Below are positions 52,901 through 61,900 of a DNA stretch of 64,000 nucleotides, piece after piece. How positions within the stretch are numbered: the first letter of the stretch is position 1; each line of letters opens with the position of its first letter. This stretch comes from Siniperca chuatsi (Eukaryota > Chordata > Actinopteri > Centrarchiformes > Sinipercidae), in contig NC_058055.1 of assembly GCF_020085105.1 (NCBI RefSeq), positions 10,679,822 to 10,743,821 on the forward strand. Reading direction: 5' to 3'. The notes beneath the pieces were generated by a model. That model worked only from the letters and a program-made list of their open reading frames with translations. It was not told the DNA's origin and did no database searches. Both the position numbers and the translations under genes were made by a program.

Positions 52901-55900
52901 TCCCACTGACCATCCAATCCAAGAGGAAGTCAAACTGTCCAATCAGGGCGCAAAAGGTTCTAGCGCGCTCTTACTTCGTCCATCTGTAGTGTGAGTCAAC
53001 GCGGAGGAGCCCGAGGGAAACGGGTTCAGTTTGTTCTCAAGTCTTTTCTGGTAAGTAGCAGTGATCTAAAATTACACTAAAAGTGGTTTCTAACTCATAC
53101 AGAATTTAAACATGAACCGAAGGGCGAAATATTTGTGCAGCATAGTTAAGCACTTATTGGTGGCTAGCTAATATTAGCCACGATGCTATCGCTAGCATAG
53201 CCGCTACCGCTAACTTTAGCCAAGTTGACTGACAAAAGAACCACTAGTTAACCAATGTTTGGCTGACTAAAGGTTACACACACTAAATAAACTTTATCCT
53301 AAACAATCTTTATTTATGAGTGAGCTTGAATTAAACTGATTTACATATTACCTTTGATCATATAATGCTAATATTTAACAGTAGTGATCCACTTGTATAA
53401 TGCAGGCACTAAAGTATAGATGCTTTATCTTAGCTATTCATATATTTATTTTCTATTCTTTGACATTTCCGGCTGCAACTCACAGCCAGACGACCTGTAA
53501 GAGCAGAATTTTGCCATTGAACTTACTACATTGTTTTGTTTGTAGGCCTGCTAGTTTGAACCCACTGTCAGTTTGCACACACACACACACTGATACAGAC
53601 ATATAACAAAGACACTAACATATTGGATCCTCTCTTAGACAAACAGAATATCAATCCAGCCCTGCGCTTTGGTTAGTAAGTAGAAATATTGTAACTGAAA
53701 TTGACAACAGACCATATATCTTGACTGTGGATAACTGTTTAGCATCCTTAGACCTTTTCATATTGTTTAGAAAAATCCCATTCAGACATGATTGACACTG
53801 AGCGATGCTTTATTTTATGTATTGTGCTGTAAAGACTATTGCATATCCTCAAGTTCTAAGAGGCAATAAGATAAGATATTGAAGGGATACAATTTTGCCT
53901 TGTTGACACCAAAGTCAACATTATCACACAGCTAAGTTTCTTACTAAGCAACTTAAATTCATTTAAGACATTTAAACTTCTTGAAAACTCAGAATCTTGA
54001 ATGAGATTTTGATAATAAATAAGGAAATAATTTGTCCACCCTGAAAAGGACTTGGGATTTAAATGAGCTGTGAGGTTGGTTTTCTGACGTGAACTGAAAA
54101 TGTCTCTCTTTCTCTCTCCCTCACCCTCCTTCCACTCCTCCCGACCTCCTCCTTCCTGTCTCTAACTGTGTTTGTGACTGAGGCGACTCAGCAGCAAGTT
54201 CACACACTGAATGAAATCTTAGGCTGAATTACCACAGTGTGCCATGAAGATTTCTTATACACAGTTAATAAAGTGGTAGTGAAACACAGACTTCTAAAAC
54301 AGCCCCACTGAGTAGATACATTTCATGACAGTGTGTTTCACATAAATCTAGCAACAACTGGAAATGCAGTATTAATGGGGGTATTTGGTGGTGATTATGA
54401 CTTTACACTCTGTTCATGTGAGAACATTAAAAGCAGGCACCTTTAATGCCATTTTAGCTTTAGGTAGAAGTTGCTTAATTGGATTTCTTATATTGAAACA
54501 ACTATCTAATGTTTATGTCCATTTTGTCTTACAGGTGTCCTGCTGTCCATCTACTGTCCTCTATCAAAGTGGCTCTCTGTCTTTGTAATTTTGAAAACTT
54601 TGCTGAGTGTGAACAAGTGTAAAAGTAATACCACTGCACACATTGTATTCATTCTCCCTGATTCACATATAATTGTACCTAATCTATAAGCATTCACATT
54701 GTTTGAATCAATTAGTGTATATAAGTGCTTTGTTTAAACCTTTATATACTGCAATAAATCAACTATCAGCTGTAAGGAGAAACTATTCTTTGATTCTGAT
54801 TTTTATATATAAACCAGAATATATTAAGACAGTTTAAGAAATTGAATTCAGGTTGCGGTCACTGACATTAAAGTCATTTGTATTACAAACACTAAAATAT
54901 ACAAATACCATAGTGCTCGGTTATTGTCAGTTAAGTACAACATTTGAGCATCAGTATAGTGCTTTAAAATACTGAACAGCTTTCTTGTCCATCCCATATC
55001 TGAGATTGGACTTTGTTTCAATATTTTCAGCAAATTGAAAATTGCTAGATGTTGACATTGTGCATTTAAATCTGTAAGTAATAGTAGCATTGAAATAGTA
55101 TAAACATATAAAATATTCATCCTTTCTGGTGTACCCTTAAACTTTTGTTTAACATTAGATAGCTATAATATTTTAAACATATAAACGTGAACTCTTTTCT
55201 GTGTTAACTTACCATTCCTAAGGGCTTTTGTTTACTAAAAGCATCTATCTTCTGATCCTGCTACGTTAACAGGAATCATCAATTATCATTAATATTGTGT
55301 TCAGTATATTGGTTGTGTACAATAAAACATTTTTTGGAGCACAACAACAATGTGAAGGAAGGAGGTAAACATGATTTATCATGTGTCCCACAGTTATCAT
55401 ATGCTGCCATTGTAAAGAGAGGACTAAACATTGATGATGACCTTTAAGATTACAGTAACTGTCAAGTTTTGAAAATGAAAAAAAATATAACTTTTAAATT
55501 TATTTCTTTTGCATAGAAAATCACCTGGGATACAGGTGGGTTTATTAGCACAGATCATGCCAGTAAAGTTTTACATCGTAATTAACTAGATATATCAATA
55601 CAGCTGTGCATGCATCCCAGAGTTACTTAATTTGCATATTTAGTTTGTGTGGTCGTTGCTAATGTCTTAGCTAGCTACAGTCTGTTGGCTAGCGTTTGTT
55701 GTTGGGCCGTTTGAATAAGTAACGTTAATATTAAGGAAAGTAAGGCTGTTCTTTAACAGGTGCTTCAAGACATAATGTTGCGGGCATTTAATGTGGATTG
55801 ATTCAGTTTGCAATCGCATGTTCACGTCAGCTCGAAAATATACCAAGTGATATAAAGAGTACAGTCTAAACCCGCTCTATAGGAAAAGTGCAATGAGATA

Positions 55901-58900
55901 ACTTGTTATGAATTGGCGCTATATAAATAAAATTGAACAGGAAAGTAACAGTAGCAGGCTAATAATACAATCTAAAAGGGGACAGCAGTGAACTGTCAAT
56001 TGTCAGCAGGCAGACACGGGACACGGAGGTCAGTACAATGACGAAGGAGTTTATTGTAAAGCAAGACAGAATACTGGGTAAAGCAAATACAGTGGAGACG
56101 AGGGGCTGGAGCTAGGAAAGTCTATGAGTCTTATCTGATTATGAGTAGTTTGTTCAGTCCACTGGAGGAGACGGGAAACAGGAGAGCCAGGAGTCGAGGA
56201 CACACAACGGTTGAGTGGAGTCCAAAGTCCTTGGGGACTCTTCAGGAGATACTGCGGTCGAGTTGAATCTCATAGTAGGTTTGAGACCAGACGGTGAGTG
56301 AACCGGGGGAGTGTGACTTTATAGTGTGGGGTTGGTGATTGGTGGCAGGTGTGTTATCAGTACTCAGGTGAGTGAGATCTGTTGATTGCATTGGGTGGAG
56401 GTGTCTGTGTTGGCTCTCTGACATCAATACAGCAAAATATGCTCAGTCTTATGTTTTTATGATGGGAGAACATTTGTTCCGTTTTGTGCTAATTAACCCC
56501 TCTGTGTCCCAGAAGACTTGCCTCAGCCTCCTCCATGTTGAGCGCGCTAGAACCTTTTGTCCCCCTGGACAGTTTGACTTCCTCTGATTGGATGGTCAGT
56601 GGGCAACGTGCTGATTGGCTAGTCAGCACAGGTGTTAAACCAGGGCCAAAATTTGTGCTCTTAACTCGTAGATTGTAGCTTCTAACTTCAGTGTCACATA
56701 CAAAGATAACCTCACTGTTGAAAATATTCCTGCACATATTTTAATTACACATACACAAAATATTTCTACAGCTGCTAAACTTTTTTACAAAGTCACAGAT
56801 TCAGATATGTGCATGCATATTTTTTTCACATGCACACAAAAGGTGATATACATAATTTCACAAGCTCAAAATATTAATGACCCTAATTTGCTTCCATAGT
56901 ACTGTAACATTTGTGAGATATGATTTGAAGATACCTCAGATTTATGCATCTTTTTCAATTCTCAGTTTGGACTTTGGGCAGAGCAAGACAGGAGGAGAGG
57001 AAATTTCCTTAGAATATTTCAGATTGATGAATCGATTCTAATTTAGCTTTATTCATGATTAAAACAGCACATCAGATTATGTGAAGATAGACATTTGCAC
57101 AGCAATCAGATCATACCAGTAGTTAACAAGAGCTACAATACGGTCCTGAATTATCAAGGTTCAACTTGTTCTCTAGTAGCCTACAGATTTTAATTTAAAC
57201 AGTGCACGAGAGCCGAAAACACTGTTCTTACTGTAGAAAATGCAGAATTAAATGAATGGTTTGACATTTTGGGCAAAAATGTTTATTTACTCTCAATATA
57301 TGTTATTTGCGGGACTGGTTCTTGGCCAGGAGTATTGTCGTCATTGTGAGGTTGCCTGGCAATCAGCAGCGAGAAAGCGAATACGCTTTTTCCCCAAAAT
57401 GTACTGCTTTAAGTGCTAGTTACTATAGGTTTGGTGCACAATGTAAAACAACAAGAAAGCGAAGCGAATAAAGAGGTGAAAGTCCAGATACTTTTTGAAC
57501 AGCTAAGTCTTTTGTCTCTGTTTGAAGATGTTGAGAGATTTTTATGCCCTAAGAAGAAATAAGAAAAAAACAAAGCGCATTTCAGGCTACCAGAAGGAGC
57601 TACTCAGCCTCTGTTCTGGGCAAAATTTGTATCTACTGTATGTCGATTGTGAGGAGTCACAAGTGCATCCCCACAGGCATTCAAGGGCACAAACATACTT
57701 GTACAGATGTAAACACAGTCTGTTGCAATACCACACATAAAAACACATTCAGGCACACACACACAGACACACACACACTGCCTCACACACAGTGATTTGA
57801 CGAAGAAGATAATAGGAGCCTCTGTGTTCTCACTGATGAGCAGCCTGAGTTCTGCCTCTGCTGCTTGCAATGTTGACCACAAATTGTAAGCTCCAATTGT
57901 CTTCTTCTGTGCTTCACTGCCTCACAATTCAATTCATTTCAATTAAATTTTATTTATATAGCAGCGATCGCAACTGATCTAAAAGAGAGCGCTGCGTGAC
58001 CCATAGTCATATGTCACCATTGTATACAGTGATGAATCACATACACACAGAATAATCATGTGTTTGAGCTATTTAATTACACACTCAGAAACACAATTTG
58101 CATCCTCAAACATATAGACACACATGTGCTCCCTGTGGCTGAGATGTGATCAACACAAACGTGGAATAAGAAACAGCCTGATGAAGCTGTGATTTCTTCC
58201 TGCATCGCTGCAGTAAACTTTACTATCTTTTTACTCCTTTTGATGGTATTTCCACGACAGATGTGAATGTTTTTTTCCCCTCATCTCTGACATTGTATGT
58301 AAATACAGTAACTTTAACAGTTTATGGAAAGTCTGTTGTACTAGGAAAGTAAGGCAACCCTGTTTGATCGAAGTTAGCTTAAAAGCCAGGGACTTATTTT
58401 ATCCACACCATTGCATCACATATCTCTAAAGCAGAGAAGCAAGCAGAGGGTTATCAGAAGCCATTTTGTAAGCTTTTGGTGAACTCAGCATCAAACCTCA
58501 CAGTTTTATGTCAACAACTTGAATCACTGACACTGATGCCTGAACTGTGACTTAGTGTCAGCAACTTAGCACATTTGATTTCATTCTGGTTTACTAATTA
58601 TTTTACCTAATTTGAGGGTCTGCGGTGTATTTATAATGCCCTTCAAAATTAATTCTTCAACATGTTTTCACACAAGTTATTTTGCTTTTCGTAATCTGCA
58701 AACAAGACCAAATAGTTTTGTGCATAGACATAGTATAATGACATGACATGGTAATAATAAACATCTGGATCCAATAGTGTTAAAGGTCCAGTATGTAACA
58801 TTTAGGAGTAGCTATTGGCAGAATTGGAATGTATATTTTTTTAAGTATGTTTTGATTAGTGGATTAGTGTATAATCGCCTGAAAATAAGAATCGTGTTTT

Positions 58901-61900
58901 CATTACCTTAGAATGAGCCATTTTTATCTACAGAGGGAGCGGGTCCCCTTCCACGGAGCCTGCCATGTTGCACTGCCATGTTCCTACAGTAGCCCAGAAT
59001 GGACAAACCAATCACTGGCTCTACATTGGGCCTTTCACGTTTTTCTTGTTTTTCAAGAAATTTTGTTTTTCTAAATCTTTAATGGAATAAAAGGTATATA
59101 ATACAGTTTACATGCCAGCAAGTATATCACAATTAGCCAAAAAAAGTAATGCAATTCCAACTATTGTTCAGTTTGGTAAAACACTGCACTATTTTGACAG
59201 ATTTTTCTCTGTCAGTTCTATTTATTGTTGTGGGAGCTTGTAGCATTGATGATTTCAAAGACAAACTATCAAATACATGAAAATCACAACTGTTCCCATG
59301 GTAACAGATTAAAGGCTTCTGGTGATCATGAGAGCAGGCTGCAGATGTGGGTTGAGGATATAAAGATATAAAGAATAAGGGAATTCCAGCAGCACAGTGT
59401 AGACTAAGAGTGTTTTTGACAGGGGAATTGATTTCCTAATTGAGTGTGTTTGAGGGGGATGCAGATGTGGAGGAATTCAGATGGAAATATATGTGAATGC
59501 GAAAGATGGAGGAGCCTGACTTTCCCTTTTGTAGTGTATACCCTGCAGGTATTTCTTTATTGCAGAGGCGATGTTTGAAGACCAAAGAGAGAGTGAGGAA
59601 AGAGGGTGGTCAAATATAAAGGGTAGTACATGAATGTTTTGCACTTAACTATGATTCCTTCATGCTTCAATATTTTTCTTCCATCCACATCTTCCCAACC
59701 CCATTCCCAAACTGCAGCTCCACCCAAAACGACCCCTCAGCCACTGTTGGCAAAGTCAGAGACTTGGCTTCTTTCCGCCGGCACTTCCGGATGGGTTTCA
59801 TGACCATGCCGGCCTCCCAGGACCTGTCCCCTCACTCTTGTGCCTCTGCCATGGCGCCGCGCTCACAGTCCTGCCATGCTGTTGGTGCCGGGGATACGAG
59901 TCTGGAAAACGGAGATTACTCCGACACCCAATCCCAACATGGAGGCCGCTGCCCGCCGGCCAAACCCAAACGTCACCCCAGCACTCGCCTCAGCTCTTCG
60001 TCTGCTGACAGCAGAGGACTTCTTGAGACGCCGCCACCTCCTCCGTCCACTCACTCACAGGCCAAACACTCAGAGAAGAAAAATGGTAAGAAATGTGTTT
60101 TCAGGTGCATATTCTACACAGAAAATTATCTTTTTTCCTGACATGCATATTTTTTTCTTCCTACAGCCATGAAAAAGTCTGACTCTGGAGAGATTGGAGC
60201 AAAGAAGGTTCCTCCTTTAAAGCCCAAGAGAAGTCCCAGCACCCAACTTTCCTTTGACCCTCTTCCTCCACGTGTGCCTCTTTCTGCCACATCCTTGCCT
60301 TTCCAGGCAGCAGACTCTCAGATTCAGACTGGAGACGGGGAGGATGAGCCAGTCTATATAGAGATGGTGGGCCAAGTGTTCACCAGAGAAAACCAGACGG
60401 CCACCCCCCACCCTGTCACCCCTGTGGCCACCACGCCTGACTCTGACTCAGACCAGAGTGAGGCCATCTATGAGGAGATGAAATACCCGCTGCAAGAGGA
60501 TAGAGAGTCCCAGAGACACCTCCCTCCAAAACATGAGAAACTGAGAAACTCTAAACACTTTCATGTCACCCCCTCCTCCTCTAGCAGCTCCTCCTCTCTG
60601 CCACGCCCCTCCTCTTCCTCTCCTTCCTACTCCAAACCCAAAGCTACAGTGTCAATATCCCATTCGTCTCCTCTGCCTTCGTCAGCATCCTCCACCCCTG
60701 TCCCCCAGGTCCTCTCCGCCAGTCCACACACTCCACGAGCTCCCACTCCCTACCTGCTACAAGGGAGTAAATCCGAGCCTGAGTCCAACACGAAGATCCC
60801 AGCCCCTTTCCCCAATCTTCTACAGCACCGGCCCCCACTGCTTGCCTTCCCTCAACCAGCAGCAGCCTCCAGCGGGGTCGGGGTGCAAAATAAGGCGTCT
60901 GCTTCTGCTAAAATGGGAACACAAACATCCAGCATGACAACTCAAGTCAGCACCTCCTCCTCAACTTCTTCTAATGTTCCTGTATCCAAGGAGTCATCAG
61001 GAGGAAGTGCAACCCAGCAGGACAAACACAGCAGAGAGGCCCAGTTAGGCCCTGCTCCTGGACTGAGAGCCAGGAGCCACTCCACACCTCTGCCTCCCTC
61101 CTCCAAATCCACCTCCCCTTTCTCCCATCACCACCACCACCCTCACCATCGCCCTTCGCACTACCATCACTATCGCAAGCCAGAGAGAGGAGACTCCCCT
61201 GTTCCAAACAAGAGCAGCTCTCAGACTTCTACAGTCCAGACCCAAACCTCAAGTACAGGCAAGTCTGTTAGCTTCCTCTTGAAGTCCGATAAAGGAGAGA
61301 GGGATAAGGACAGGGACAGAGACAAGGATAGGGACAGGGACAGGGACAGGGACCGAGATAGAGACAGGGACAGGGACAGGGATAGGGGTAGAGACAGGGA
61401 CAGGGAGAGAGACAAGGAGAAAGACAAGGACAGAGATAGAGACAGGGACAGAGATAGGGATAAGGACAGAGACAGAGAAAGAGACAGAGAAAGGGATCGG
61501 GATCGGGATCGGGATAGGGATGGAGGGCCGTACTCCTTACAGTTGGATCATGCTCACTCCACTAGCAGCCAAACATCTCAAAGCAGCACCAGCTCAACCC
61601 CTACGCCATTATCCTCATCCCAGCGTCCTCATTCTCGCCCCCATCTTCGCTCTCACACTCCTCACGGCCTGCCAGCATACAAGCCTCCCTCATCGGACAG
61701 CCCCCTGCTGTGGACCTACCCCTCCGGTGGCTTCCGGAGACCGCCAGCTTATGAGAGCTTGAGAGGAAGCTCTCAGACACCGTCTCTGCAACAGCCTTCA
61801 AGTCTTACTGGTATAGGTGAGGGGGCATCCAAGAGTAACGGAGGGTCAGCGTCCCTCCAGTCGAAGGTTGGCTTCATGCCCTGGGACAGCAGCGCCAGCT

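Noticed and set aside
53051-54534. Possible box C/D or H/ACA snoRNA in the candidate intron.
   Set aside because: Only partial C-box-like strings (GTGATTA, ATGATTG) are present, without a paired D box and terminal stem.
61221-61427. Minus-strand ORF made almost only of Ser and Leu.
   Set aside because: It is the reverse reading of the Arg-Asp repeat of nyap1 and has no independent support.
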